From NCBI GenBank assembly GCA_016715405.1, contig JADKAE010000003.1, positions 186,001 through 250,000 of the forward strand: 64,000 nucleotides of DNA, given 5' to 3'. The notes beneath the pieces are model-generated. The model was not told the origin of the DNA. It saw only the letters and a list, made by a program, of their open reading frames with translations, and made no database searches. Of the stretch, positions 43,072 to 53,539 are shown piece after piece. Position 1 is the stretch's first letter, and each line of letters starts with the position of its first letter. Made by a program: the position numbers and the translations under genes. The stretch is from Saprospiraceae bacterium (GTDB lineage Bacteria > Bacteroidota > Bacteroidia > Chitinophagales > Saprospiraceae).

Positions 43072-44994
43072 TTAAATAAGCAATTGGGTACCGGAATAAG
43101 GTTCAACAAGAAGGGTGTCTGTACACGACAATATTCCCCGGGGCGCCGTCGTGCCGTTTTCCACCAATACGTAATCCACGCCGTAGCGGTCTACAAATGC
43201 TAATTGCGCCGCCGCATAATCCGAGTATTCACCCGATTTTTTTTGTTTGTCCAAAAAACGATAAAAAGGTGAATTGGCAATGGCTGTTTTGCGCTCAGGG
43301 AAAGGCAGCTGGTCCAAATCTTCGGGCACAGCAAGGTCATTGGCCCAAAGCCCCGGGCCCGTGGCCTTGAGCAGGTTGCAAATATAGCACATCCTGGGGT
43401 CGGCGGAGTAAGTGGTTATCAATGAAGGATTTTGAAAATATACGCCGATGGGGTTTTTATTTTTTAATAAAATAGAAGCTTTTGCTGCAAATATTTTGTC
43501 AACCGCACTGTCTCGCTGGTGAAACGAGGTAAACAATACCGCAAATGCCACTATAGCCTGTATCGCTGCCAAGCCCAAAGCTACGCGTTTCCACCACCCC
43601 GACCAATTATAATACAAAAGCAAACCCACTCCAAATACAATTCCCAATTGCGAAACCGGATTGTAAGTAAGTATGTGAAATTGAAACCCTTCGCTAAAGT
43701 TATTCATAAACGCTGCCGTCAGGGTGCTAAAAAACAACAGCAAAATAGCCGATACGCCCACTTCCCATTCCCGGGCGAGTAATTTTTTTCTTTTATAAAA
43801 TAATAATCCAAATACCAGGTACAAAGGGAAATAACTGATCAAATGTCGCACCGGAGTAGCCGTCATGCGGCGCAAAAACCAATAGGCGTAGGAATGACCT
43901 TCACGCGGGGCAGTAGGATCTGAGGAGGTGTCGAAGTTGCCCAATAAATAATAAAATGCCGCTATGAACAACGCTGGAAATAACAACGGAAGAACCTTTT
44001 GAATGTTGGATGTTGGATGTTGGATGTTGGATGGTGAATTTTTGATGTTGGATGTTAAATTTTGGATGTTGGATTTATTAGAAATGGCCAATAAGAAAAA
44101 AGTGGGTAATACGATGGGTGCGTATAACACATTAGCCAGGGGGATAAAAGCCGCCACGAGGATAGCGTAAGGTCGCAAACCGCGTAACCACAAAATCCAG
44201 ATCATGGCCAGGGGGATGCTCAGCAGAGCGATTTTGGGAGAGGTGAGGATATTCAGACTGTGCGCGTGCAGAAATTTGAATGCCGGCGCCAGGCAGCCGT
44301 GAAGAAAAACGCCGAAAAAGGCTACGGCCAACTCGGGCCATGCTAAAGGCCCGGTGCGCCGGGCAGCTACCCTGCACAACGCCAATAACCCCGAAAAACC
44401 GATGGATACCATCACCGGAATGAAGCAATAAATGTATATCGCCAGGGCATTTTCTCCACCCGACCATGTATTGATGGCCACCGCATACCACGAATCGGCA
44501 TAATGATAGGGCTGTACAAGCCCCGCGCCGAAACGTCGAACAATTCGTACCAGGGCCAGGATACTTCCACGCCGGCTTTGGGCAGGTATTCTATCATGGT
44601 GGCGTAAACGCCGTAGTCGCAATACGACAGCCAGGTTAAATCCGGATCAAAAAATTGGTTGCGAATAAATTGAATGCCAATTGTGCTAAACAAAATAAAC
44701 AACCCCGCCAGCCCCTCACGCCACTCCAGAGACAACTGCACCGCTTGCCTTTCACGCCGGTTTGTCAACCAGGCCCATGCATAAAGTACGACCGCCCCAC
44801 TCATAATTGTAATCCCCCCCGTGTAATACAAAGCGGAAAGTGTAGTCAGCCCCATCCAGCCCAATGCCATTTTAAAAAAAAAGACGGAAGTCCCCTCCAC
44901 TCTGCGCTGCCCGCTAAACGGCAGCCACAGCACCCACCCCCGCTGTGTAGGTCAGCAGCCAAACGAAAAAAGCGGTGGTCAAGAAATTCTGCAT
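43072..44994 (-). CDS. Multipass membrane protein of the polysaccharide cluster (frameshifted twice)
   Basis: About 640 residues after repair, with 10 or more membrane segments and a C-terminal soluble part. Two homopolymer indels split it: one G too many (minus strand) at 44937-44941, and one G too few at 44521-44524, joining VSWPWYELFDVSARG to LVQPYHYADSWYAVAINTW. It starts at 44994 as MQNFLTTAFFVWLLTYTAG. Residues encoded by 44004-44073 are SNIQNLTSNIKNSPSNIQHPTSNIQ-type repeats, a heptamer DNA repeat inserted in frame. Neighbouring glycosyltransferases suggest a polymerase or ligase-like role, but no motif proves it. Confidence 0.78.
44004..44073. repeat. GATGTTG heptamer array inside a coding sequence
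   Basis: GATGTTG-type 7-mers, partly decayed, on the plus strand, read on the minus strand as S-N-I-Q-x-x-T repeats of the membrane protein. Similar arrays occur between genes at 57355-57385 and 59735-59770. Confidence 0.85.
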
Positions 44995-45002
44995 AATTCA
45001 AT

Positions 45003-45127
45003 GTGCTGATTTGCTAATGTGCTAATGTGCTGATGTGCTGATGTGCTGATGTGCTGATGTGCTGATGTGCTGATAATATATTAATAATTAGCAAATTAGC
45101 AAATTAGCAAATTAGCACATCAGCAAA
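45003..45127. repeat. TGATGTGC array with inverted TTAGCAAA array
   Basis: Eight or more 8-bp TGATGTGC-type units (45003-45072) are followed by four TTAGCAAA-type units (45089-45127) that read as the inverse (TTTGCTAA). The arms can pair into a long hairpin. It separates two minus-strand membrane-protein genes; the last unit contacts the 45128 gene's stop. Confidence 0.88.
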
Positions 45128-46366
45128 TTAACCCCGAATAATAACCCTGTTATCCAGCACATACCCCATCCAGCACAGCAGCATAGGTAAAATCACCGAC
45201 AACATACGCGGATAGGCGCTCAGCAGGGTACTTCCCGCTAAATATATCAATCCTATCGCGAAAAGTAACTTGATAGCGGCAGGCATCTGGCGCCAGAGAA
45301 AAGGGGTATACAACAGGCAAAACAGCATTAGCGTAAAAACGATAGACCCCGGTACCAATCTGATGAGATAGTGAAGTTTGAGTCCTACATAAGAAATCGG
45401 AAACCCAAAGAACATCCGGCTCACGTTGGCCAGGCAGTTGAGGGCGTATTTGCCGGGGTGGGCTTTGATATTGGCTATAGCCTTCTGTTTAAATGCGTCA
45501 TCTCTGGCCGGGCCCTCATATCGGTATATTTCGTCAAAATCGGCCTGGTGCCTGGCTTTTAAGGCCGCCGTGGCGGCGTCGCCCAATGCCATTCCTTTAA
45601 AATATCCCACAAATCGCTCGTTATTCCAGTCGCCGTATTCATCTGGATAAGGCGTACTCATCCAATACAGACTCATGCCTCCCGAATCGCTCCAATAGTA
45701 CCATCGGCCGGTGAGTTGGTAGGTGTAAAATAAATAAGGCGAGGCGGTAAGATAGGCTATTCCAAAAATCACCAGCGCCTTTTTGGCATGTGGGGTCCAT
45801 CCATTGAAAGTGATTTTTATTAAAATTAAAATCAAAACCACCGGAAAGACATAGGCAAAAATGACTTTGGTGAGCAGCAGCCAGCCCCAGCTCAATCCGG
45901 CCTTCCAGGCGCCTTTGCCATCCTTGAGGGTTTTTATAGTAAAATAGGCAGCCAAAGTCGCCAACAAAGTGGCAAAAGTATCCGACAACACATAGGGCAG
46001 CGTTTCATACGCGGTGAAATACAGTCCCCAGCCGATGGTCAAGGACAGGGCAGCCCGCCTGTGTGTGATTAAAGTGAGTGTTTTAAATAAAAAAACTACC
46101 GACAGGTACTGAAACACCGCATTAGCCAGCAATATGACAAAACGAGGCGCCCCAACGGCCACCAAAGGCGCAATGGCGATCGGATAGCCGGGGCCGTTCC
46201 ACAAACTGAAGCCTTCTTTTGGCGAATAATACCCCTGTAATAAATTACCCGCAAACTCCAGGTAGCGCCCCTCGTCGCTCATCAATGCCGCAGAAGCGGT
46301 AAGCCATATTATACAAGCATACAATACCAGAAATGGTAAAAATAATACCCACGGGTTACGAAGCAA
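45128..46366 (-). CDS. Membrane glycosyltransferase, GT39/ArnT-like
   Basis: 412 residues with about 11 membrane segments. N-terminal signature VLFLPFLVLYACIIWLTASAALMSDEGRYLEFAGNLLQGYY carries the acidic D-E-x-R motif of the first periplasmic loop, which in GT-C enzymes binds the sugar-phosphate lipid. Later loops (ISYVGLKLHYLIRLVPG) and a long membrane-rich C-terminus. It would transfer sugars from polyprenyl-phosphate donors. Located next to the flippase gene. Confidence 0.84.
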   Translation of the reverse strand: MLRNPWVLFLPFLVLYACIIWLTASAALMSDEGRYLEFAGNLLQGYYSPKEGFSLWNGPGYPIAIAPLVAVGAPRFVILLANAVFQYLSVVFLFKTLTLITHRRAALSLTIGWGLYFTAYETLPYVLSDTFATLLATLAAYFTIKTLKDGKGAWKAGLSWGWLLLTKVIFAYVFPVVLILILIKITFNGWTPHAKKALVIFGIAYLTASPYLFYTYQLTGRWYYWSDSGGMSLYWMSTPYPDEYGDWNNERFVGYFKGMALGDAATAALKARHQADFDEIYRYEGPARDDAFKQKAIANIKAHPGKYALNCLANVSRMFFGFPISYVGLKLHYLIRLVPGSIVFTLMLFCLLYTPFLWRQMPAAIKLLFAIGLIYLAGSTLLSAYPRMLSVILPMLLCWMGYVLDNRVIIRG

Positions 46367-46378
46367 GGGAAGGTATTG

Positions 46379-47618
46379 TCATGGTCTGCCTTTTGACTGG
46401 TGTAATAAAGGGATTATTATTTTCCAATACGTTATAATCACTAAAATCGCCTGTAAAACCACCAATATTCCAATAGCCGTATTCACACCGTAGGCGCTAC
46501 CCCAGGCCAGCGCCATCCACCAGAAAGGCGCCTGCAGGATAGCTGCCCAAAACCACCAATGTATACGCCCTGTGGCCAACAGCAGGTTGTCAACCGGATG
46601 CAAAAACACCTGACAAATACCCCATAAACACATTATGCGAAACAGCGGCGCAGCTTCTTCCCAGCCGGGCCCTGCATATAACCTCAACACGAATGGCGCC
46701 AAAGCAAAAAGCAGTGCATACACAGGAAAAAGCAGTAGAAAACTTAGCCTCAGCATGCTATAATAACTACCTCTCAATTCCCCGATTGTCGTTGCTGGCT
46801 GGAAAACACCGGAAAAGCTACTTTTCGATAGCCGTAGCCAACAAACCCGCGGGCCGCAGCAACAGACGTTTTACTACATCATAACGGCCAGCACGTTCGA
46901 GGTCCAAAAAATGGCCCACGAGTAATACGTCGAGTTGTGCCAGGGCATGCGTTGCCAGACGCTCGGCCCAGTGCCGGCTGCCAAAATCGAGATAAGGGCG
47001 CAAAGATTTCCAATCAAATCGCCAGGCAGGACGAAAAATCGACCAGCCGCGCCAAACGACCCAACACCCTTCTGCCAGATACCGCGCCAAATAACCCGCC
47101 ACCAGGGCCCAGGGCCCCGCCTGGTAGCAGGCTGCGGCCAAAGCCGCGATAAACCCGGCTAAACCTCCCAGCATTTCTCCCCAGCTCAGCATCTCAAAAT
47201 GCAAGTGCTTTTGCAAAAGAGACTTAAATTGCACACTGATGCCCTGTACAAGCAAAGCCAGGGCGTAAAGCCGGGTTACAGGCGCCAGTTCGGGCCGGTG
47301 GTAATAGGCCGCCAACCCTTCGCCGGCCAGACCGGCCGCCAGGCATAGCGCCATCCCCAAAACCACATTAAACCAAAATAAGGAATGCAGCGCAAACGGC
47401 GTATTTTCCTCCCGCTGGATGATAGCCGCGTTAATGCCGGCAACTTGGAGCTGAAGGAGGATGTTGACCGCTACGCCTGCGAGCGCGACAAGCGCAAAAT
47501 CGGCAGGCGATAGCAGTCGGGCCAGCAAACCTACCAATGCCAACTGCAAAACCGCCGTAAACGCCGTAGCCGACGCCGACCAGCGAAAACCCCGAAACCA
47601 TTGCCCTTGTTCTGCCAT
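46379..47618 (-). CDS. Oligosaccharide flippase / O-antigen translocase (frameshifted)
   Basis: About 413 residues after repair, 12-14 membrane segments of the MOP superfamily. N-terminal GFRWSASATAFTAVLQLALVGLLARLLSPADFALVALAGVAVNILLQLQVAGINAAII is typical Wzx; the C-terminal part is MRGSYYSMLRLSFLLLFPVYALLFALAPFVLRLYAGPGW. Two homopolymer deletions split it: TTTT at 46822-46825 and CCCC at 46780-46783; with both restored it reads EKVAFPVFSSQQRQSGELRGSYYSM. Start 47618 (MAEQGQWFRG). A -7 box TACTTTTG (47637-47630) lies inside the start of the divergent FemAB gene, whose ATG abuts this one. Confidence 0.84.
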
Positions 47619-48568
47619 ATGATGGATAACAAAAGTAAATATACCCAATTCTGCCAGTCCGCCCGGCTCCCCCTGCACATGCAACCCTGGTGGCTCGACG
47701 CCGTTTGCGCGGGCGGCAGTTGGGACGTATCGCTCGCTTTCGACGCCGAAGGCCGCATCTGCGGCGCCCTACCCTACTACCTCACCCGGGCCTTCGGACT
47801 GCAATTTATCAAAATGCCCCCGCTTACCGATTATATCGGCCCCTGGATACAACCCGCAGACGACCGCATCGTAAAACAGGAAAGGCTTTATTCCTATGAA
47901 AAACAAGTCATTACCGACCTCGTAGAGGGACTTCCAGCGGTCCATTTTTTCAACCAGCAATATTATGCCTCTTTCACCAACTGGCTGCCTTTTTATTGGA
48001 AGGGTTACCGCCAGACGACCTATTACACCTATATTATTGACAATTTAACAAACCTCGACGCCATTTATGAAGGCTTCAAAAAATACCGTACGCACCGACA
48101 TCAAAAAGCTGAAAATCAGGTAAATATAGTAACCGGCGACAACCCCGGCCCCATTTACCAACTACATCCGCAACGCGATTTTGCCGTATCCGCGAAGTAT
48201 TCGAGCAGCTCGACCAGGCGCTTGCCCAGCGCAATCAGCGGCGCATATTCCTGGCCAAAGATTACCATACCGGCGAAGACATAGCGGGGTTGTACGTAAC
48301 CTGGGACCACCACACCGCCTATTTTATGCTCGCCGCCATCAAAGAAACGCGCAGGCAAAGCGCCGCCCTGCACCTGTTGTATTGGGAAGCCATACGGCAA
48401 ATGGCCGGTCTGGTAGCCCAAATCGACCTTTGCGGCAGTATCCTACAAGGCCCCGAGCATTTTTCGCGGTCGCTAAGCGCCAAGCAGACGCCCCATTTTC
48501 GCGTATACAAAACCGGCAACAAGCTCCTGAAAATCATAAACTTATTATTAAAAAAAGGCTATGACTGA
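47619..48568 (+). CDS. FemAB/GNAT-like protein, function unknown (frameshifted)
   Basis: About 315 residues after repair. N-terminal WLDAVCAGGSWDVSLAFDAEGRICGALPYYLTRAFGLQFIKMPPLTDYIGPW resembles the acyltransferase-like fold of FemAB/lipid II ligases, and the C-terminal segment YVTWDHHTAYFMLAAI...HLLYWEAIRQMAG fits the same superfamily (GNAT core). Three or more small indels are present near 48085, 48105 and 48185. The ATG at 47619 immediately abuts the divergent flippase ATG at 47618. It overlaps the next gene by 8 bp, implying coupled translation. Role in the surface glycan is inference. Confidence 0.72.
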
Positions 48569-49607
48569 GCCCCACCCTACCCTTCATTGGCTGCGCCGCA
48601 GCATTGAAGCCTGCGGTGGGCGCGGCTCGTCGGCTTATTATTCGCCCATTCGCGGCTGGGCGCCGGCATACCCTGAAACCACGGGTTACCTCATTGAAAC
48701 CCTGTTTGATAGCGCACACCGATACCAGGAGCAGCAATGGCGCGACCTGGCCTTACAATGCGCCGACTGGCTGCTGGGGCTCCAACATCCTTCCGGGGCT
48801 TTTCCGGGTGGTGTAGGTGAAAAAGGGGCGCCTCTGGTCTTCGACACGGGTATGATCCTTTTCGGGTTGGAGCGCAGCTGGCGGGAAACGGGAGAAGAGC
48901 GATATCTGGAGGCAGCCCGCCGCGCCGCCCACTGGCTGTTGGAAGTGCGCGACGAGCAAGGCGTATGGTCGAGCCATGCCTATCAGCCGGGGTTTATTCC
49001 GGCATATTATTCCTATGTGGTATGGGCGGTAATCAAAACGGCCATAACGCTTAATGAGCGGGAACTCGTCGACGATTTGCAGCCCACCATACGGCATTTG
49101 CTCGACTTATCTCGGCCCGGAGATTATTTTAGCATGTTTACTAAACTTCCAAAGTTTAGTAAACATAGACTAGAGCCGGCCACTACGCATACTATTGCCT
49201 ATACTTTGCGCGGTTGGTGTGAGGTGGCTGAGTTGCTGAATGACCATTCGGCGTTGCAAACCGCCTGCGCCATTGCCGATCAACTCGCCGATGATTTTGA
49301 CCGAAGGGGCAAAATTGCGGGGCGATATGACGCTTCGGGGAAAGGGGACTATTCGTTTGTTTGCATCACCGGTCACGCCCAGCTCAGCGTCGCTTTTTTG
49401 CGCTTGTCGCAAATAACCGGCAACGAATATTATGCAGACCTGGCCGGCTACCTGTATTCAGCCATCAAAAAAGCGCCTTCGGTCATACCGCTGCGTGGGT
49501 TTCAGGGCGGCATCGCAGGTTCTAGTCCCTTGTGGGGCGCCTACCAGCCTTGGCGTTACCTCAATTGGGCCGCAAAATTTTATGTGGATGCGGCATTAGT
49601 ATCGTAA
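48561..49607 (+). CDS. Alpha/alpha-toroid protein, glycoside-processing-like
   Basis: 348 residues, repeated helical hairpins of the six-hairpin type (DLALQCADWLLGLQHPSGAFPGGVGEKGAPLVFDTGMILFGLERSW, YLEAARRAAHWLLEVRDEQGVWSSHA). The fold occurs in prenyltransferases, glycosidases and lyases; no catalytic signature is clear. It follows the FemAB-like gene with an 8-bp overlap. Codons 192-202 (49134-49166) are the 33-bp palindrome, read as MFTKLPKFSKH; the element is thus an in-frame insertion. A terminator follows at 49612. Confidence 0.78.
   Translation: MTEPHPTLHWLRRSIEACGGRGSSAYYSPIRGWAPAYPETTGYLIETLFDSAHRYQEQQWRDLALQCADWLLGLQHPSGAFPGGVGEKGAPLVFDTGMILFGLERSWRETGEERYLEAARRAAHWLLEVRDEQGVWSSHAYQPGFIPAYYSYVVWAVIKTAITLNERELVDDLQPTIRHLLDLSRPGDYFSMFTKLPKFSKHRLEPATTHTIAYTLRGWCEVAELLNDHSALQTACAIADQLADDFDRRGKIAGRYDASGKGDYSFVCITGHAQLSVAFLRLSQITGNEYYADLAGYLYSAIKKAPSVIPLRGFQGGIAGSSPLWGAYQPWRYLNWAAKFYVDAALVS
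49134..49166. repeat. 33-bp palindromic element inside a coding sequence
   Basis: Identical to the intergenic copy at 36125-36157. Its length is a multiple of three and its frame has no stop, so the host gene stays open. Confidence 0.93.
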
Positions 49608-49611
49608 AAAA

Positions 49612-49655
49612 GAGGCCGGAAGAACTGGATATTCTTGCCGGCCTCGTTTTTGTGT
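49612..49655 (+). terminator. Intrinsic terminator of the polysaccharide gene pair
   Basis: GAGGCCGGAAGAA pairs with TTCTTGCCGGCCTC (one-base bulge), then GTTTTTG. An A-tract precedes the stem, so the minus strand could also use it. Confidence 0.8.
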
Positions 49656-49744
49656 TTACTCGGATGTAAAATAGGGGGTGGACGATCAGGAATATTTTGC
49701 AACTACATCTACTAGGGTTTAGCATACATCCACCCCCAAACAGA

Positions 49745-50203
49745 CTATTTCTTCGCAATAGATTTCTCTGTCATCGTGATAATCCCATTGCCCTCAATGT
49801 GCTGAGCAAGCGTTTTTGCTATTTTATCCTGGTTGCCGATCTCAATCATACCGTTGTTCTGGATTTTACCAAACAATTGGATACCGTCCAATCGGCCTGT
49901 CTCACCGAGTACGACAAGATGGGCGCCGGTTGCCAGCGTCAACGTTGCTCCACCTTCTATCAGCAGGGCATCGATCGTATCCGCCGTATTATTGATTACA
50001 GGGAAATACTTCGATCTGGCGGGGATAAACACCTGACTCAAATCGTCGGGTACCCTGCCTTCTTTCCAGTTAGCGGCGCAGTTCCAATCATTTGCCCTGC
50101 CGGGTTTGCCCCCTTTCCAGGTGGCGGTGGTTTGGGCGCTCAGTGACATGCTCACGCTAATAAGGAGCATCATAGTGGCGGTGATTGACATTGCGTTTTT
50201 CAT
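49745..50203 (-). CDS. Secreted beta-rich hypothetical protein
   Basis: 152 residues. Signal peptide ISVSMSLSAQ. The body has a pattern of short beta strands (TATWKGGKPGRANDWNCAANWKEGRVPD, INNTADTIDALLIEGGATLTLATGAHLVVLGETGRLDGIQLFG) like G8/pectate-lyase-type or autotransporter-type repeats. It is a likely secreted surface protein; no T9SS tail is visible. A GGGGGTGGA/TCCACCCCC inverted pair lies 3' at 49674-49737. Confidence 0.65.
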   Translation of the reverse strand: MKNAMSITATMMLLISVSMSLSAQTTATWKGGKPGRANDWNCAANWKEGRVPDDLSQVFIPARSKYFPVINNTADTIDALLIEGGATLTLATGAHLVVLGETGRLDGIQLFGKIQNNGMIEIGNQDKIAKTLAQHIEGNGIITMTEKSIAKK

Positions 50204-50248
50204 TGTGCAGGTTTTTGTATTTTAAAAATCGAAAACGATTGATTTCGT

Positions 50249-50256
50249 TATCTTTG
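50249..50256 (+). promoter_or_regulatory. -7 promoter box of LytTR/kinase operon (TATCTTTG)
   Basis: TATCTTTG, about 100 bp before the LytTR regulator ATG at 50360. Confidence 0.5.
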
Positions 50257-50359
50257 ATGAAACAAAGATGCCGTGAAATGCAAGGCGCCAAAAGCGGTAT
50301 CTTCCCATTGGCGAGTTTGAATTTCCCATTGGCAAATAAACCAATCCCCCTACCCGGTT

Positions 50360-51109
50360 ATGTTAAAAGCCATCTTGATTGAAGACAGCCTTGACGCGGA
50401 AGAGAAACTGCGGTTTCTGCTGACTAAATACTGCGGCGGTAGCATTCAAATTCTTGCATCCACCACTTCGGGGCGGGAAGGCATTGCCGCCATCCACACC
50501 CACCGGCCCGATCTCGTATTCCTCGATATAGAACTCGGCGACATGACCGCCTTTGAGATGCTGGAACACATCGAACCCGTTGATTTTCAGGTCATCTTTA
50601 CCACCGCCCACAATCACTACGCCATCAAAGCCATCCGGTATAGCGCCGTAGATTACCTGCAAAAACCCATTGGCCGGGAGGAACTACTGGGCGCCATCGC
50701 CCGTGCAGAAAACAACCCATCCCGGATACTGCGCGAGCAGGTAAGTCTGCTGGCTCATAATACCAAAGTCAAAGCGGCACTGCCGGAAAAAATCGCCCTG
50801 ACAACTTCTGACGGTTTAATTTTTATTAAAATAACCGACATCATACGCTGTGAAAGCGAACGCATGTATACTATAGTTACGCTTTCGGGCGGCGACAACC
50901 TAATGGTATCGAAACCTATGGGCCAACTGGAAGAAATCCTCGACGGGCAGGGCTTTTTCAGGGTACACAATTCCCACCTGGTCAACATGCGCAATATCCG
51001 CCAGTATGTGCGCACCGACGGCGGCTACCTCGTGATGGACGACGGCGCCACAGTGAGCGTGGCCCGCAACCGCAAAGATGATTTCATGGAACAGTTTTCG
51101 AAGTTTTAA
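50360..51109 (+). CDS. LytTR-type response regulator
   Basis: 249 residues. Receiver domain about 1-118 (ILIEDSLDAEEKLRFLLT; phospho-Asp in HRPDLVFLDIELGD; Lys in YLQKPIGREELLG). The C-terminal LytTR DNA-binding domain is about 140-245 (KIALTTSDGLIFIKITDIIRCESERMYTIVTLSGGDNLMVSKPMGQLEEIL, FFRVHNSHLVNMRNIRQYVRTDGGYLVMDDGATVSVARNRKDDF). A canonical response regulator. It is followed at 11 bp by its likely partner kinase. Confidence 0.93.
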   Translation: MLKAILIEDSLDAEEKLRFLLTKYCGGSIQILASTTSGREGIAAIHTHRPDLVFLDIELGDMTAFEMLEHIEPVDFQVIFTTAHNHYAIKAIRYSAVDYLQKPIGREELLGAIARAENNPSRILREQVSLLAHNTKVKAALPEKIALTTSDGLIFIKITDIIRCESERMYTIVTLSGGDNLMVSKPMGQLEEILDGQGFFRVHNSHLVNMRNIRQYVRTDGGYLVMDDGATVSVARNRKDDFMEQFSKF

Positions 51110-51120
51110 CCCCCACTATA

Positions 51121-52745
51121 ATGACCTACATCCTCTTTGCAATATTAATCTCGGGTGGCGCCTGGTACTATATTCATCGACGGGAAACCTCCCTGAAACA
51201 ACGGCAAAAGGAACTGGAAAAAACGGTGCGAGAAAGAACCGCTGAGGCTGTAAAACAAAAAGAACGCGCCGAAGCTTCCGAAGCCTTCAAATCCCGATTT
51301 CTGGCCAACATGAGCCACGAAATCCGCACGCCGCTGCACGGCATCGCCGGATTCACCGACCTGTTGCTGGATACCTCCCTCTCCGAAAAACAGCGCCGCT
51401 GGCTCTCCTCCATCCACCAGTCTACAGAGAGGCTCACCGTAGTGGTGAACGACATCCTCGATATCAGCAAACTCGAAGCCGGGGAGGTCAGGCTGCGGCA
51501 GGCGCCTTTTTCACCGGCCCGCATCGCTGCCGACGTACAAGACTCCCTCTCGATCCGCGCAAAATACAAAGGCATTGATCTGAGCGTACTCATCGGAGAA
51601 AATGTGCCCGAAGCCGTGATCGGCGACCCCACCCGCCTCTACCAAATCCTGATGAACCTGGTGGGGAATGCCGTGAAGTTCACAGAAAACGGGGAAGTCC
51701 GGCTGTCTATAACGGGTTCAATACAGCCCGAAGAAGGCTTTACTTACCTCGAATTCACTGTATCCGACACCGGCATCGGCATTGCGCCCGAAAAAATATC
51801 GACGATATTCGAGAGCTTCCAGCAGGCCGGCGACGACACCACCGCCCGCTTTGGCGGCACAGGCCTCGGCTTGACCATCGCCCGGGAATTGGTTCAACTA
51901 CACGGCAGCGACATCCAGGTGGAAAGCGCGTTGCTAAAAGGCTCGACTTTCTCTTTTGTGCTCTCCTTACCGCTTGCAGCCACAGCTGATTTGCAGACAA
52001 AACCTTATCTAAGCGATTCGCTCTGTTTCACCCAGCCCCTGCAATTCCTGCTCGTCGACGAAAACCCCCTGAACCGCGAAATCGCCACCGAAGCCCTGTA
52101 CCGCCATTTTGAAAATGCAACAATCACAGAAGCTACCAATGGCAAAGAGGCCATCGAACGGCTGGAAGGCCAGGATTTTGACCTCATTCTGATGGACGTG
52201 CAAATGCCCGAAATGAGCGGGACGGAGGCCACCCAATACATCCGGCAGCATTTCGCAGGTGTAAAACAAGACATCCCAATTATCGCCCTTTCAGCCTCCA
52301 CCACTCCCGAAGAAATCGAAAAAAACCTCGAATCGGGCATGAACCGCCACCTCGGCAAACCCTTCAAACCGCAGGAGCTGGCGGCGGCCATCGCTGAGAT
52401 GCTACAACTTACCCCCGGCCAGGCTCGGCCTTTAAGTACAGGCCCTATCCTGGCAAACTCCGACGGCCCCTTCGACCTCAGCTTCCTGCGCGACTTTTGC
52501 GCCGGCGACGAAGAGCAGGTGCAACACTTTCTGCAAAAATTCAAAGCGCAGTGCCCCCTTGAAATGGAACAACTGGAAGCCGCTTTTCAAAGACAAGACA
52601 TGGAGGGCATCTTTCAGACTGCGCATAGTTTAAAACCGCAACTGGAGTTTGTGGGACTAAAAAAAGCCGCTTTGACGGCCGCAGCCTTGGAGGCAGGCGC
52701 CAGGAACGGGCAAACGTGGGAAGAATTAAACGAATTACTAGTCCA
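51121..52745 (+). CDS. Hybrid sensor histidine kinase (HisKA-HATPase-REC-HPt)
   Basis: About 540 supportable residues. An N-terminal membrane helix (TYILFAILISGGAWYYI) has no periplasmic sensor domain, followed by a coiled coil (21-58). HisKA has phospho-His H66 (ANMSHEIRTPLHGIAG); the HATPase N-box is QILMNLVGNAVKF and G1 is DTGIGIAPEKI. A receiver domain (FLLVDENPLNREIATEAL; Asp in DLILMDVQMPEMSG) precedes an HPt domain (HSLKPQLEFVG). From about 52750 the sequence degenerates into G/C homopolymers, so the true 3' end is unresolved; the frame to 52917 should not be trusted. It lies 11 bp after the LytTR regulator. Confidence 0.85.
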
Positions 52746-52749
52746 ATTC

Positions 52750-53480
52750 AAAAGGCCGGAACAAAAAAGCCGGACCAGGTGTGGGCCCCGGGGGTTGGGC
52801 TCCTTTTTTTACTTATCCCTCCCCCTCTCGCCCTCGAGGGCCCCAGCGCCACAAACGTATGGTGGGCCCGGCCCCGCGGCGGGGGGGGGGACGGGGGCGG
52901 TTTTTAAACCCGTTTAAGTTGGTTTTTGTGTAATGTGTTTGGGGTCGGGGGCGGGGTTTTGAGGAATAGGGGGTGAGTTTTTTGGGAGGGTGGAACGGGA
53001 GGATTCTTACGGCCCGGGTTTTTCCGGCCCTTCGCCGAAAACTCCCCCCAATAACAACCTCAATAACCCCCACGGCAAAGAGGGAGAGGGGGGGGCAACT
53101 CCAGCAAAAAAAAAAGGGAAGAGCGATAGGGGGTTCACGGGAAGGGACCCGGGGTTGGCGGGTTGAGTGGCTCCCCGGGGGTGGGGCGGGAACCCCCCCC
53201 GACGGCCCCGGCGGGGGGGGGGGAGGGTGGTCCCGCCCCGCCCCCGCGGTCTGGCCAAAGGGTGCGGCGGAGCCCATGCAGCAAATTTTCGGTGGTAGTC
53301 ACATTCCCGGTTTGGTGACGAGAGGGACAACCAAGCGCCCCCCCCAAGAAAAAAGTTGTGGGGAGAGAGGGGCCCCCTCCCCCCCCCCTTCCCCTGTAAA
53401 AAAACCCCCCCCGGAGAACAAGGCGACCGCGCAAATATAGGGGGGGAAAAAAACCCCCCCCCCACCCAAAACAAAAAAAA
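52750..53480. other. Low-quality or degenerate sequence island
   Basis: Runs of G, C and A up to 14 long, abrupt GC-rich stretches, no coherent reading frame and a sharp return to normal composition near 53490. It interrupts the 3' end of a kinase gene. It looks like an assembly join or low-coverage read rather than biology; ORFs within it are not reported. Confidence 0.7.
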
Positions 53481-53539
53481 AAAAAACAAAAACCAGGCCC
53501 AACCAGACAAGCTGTGAATACATAGTCCGGGCAATTGCT

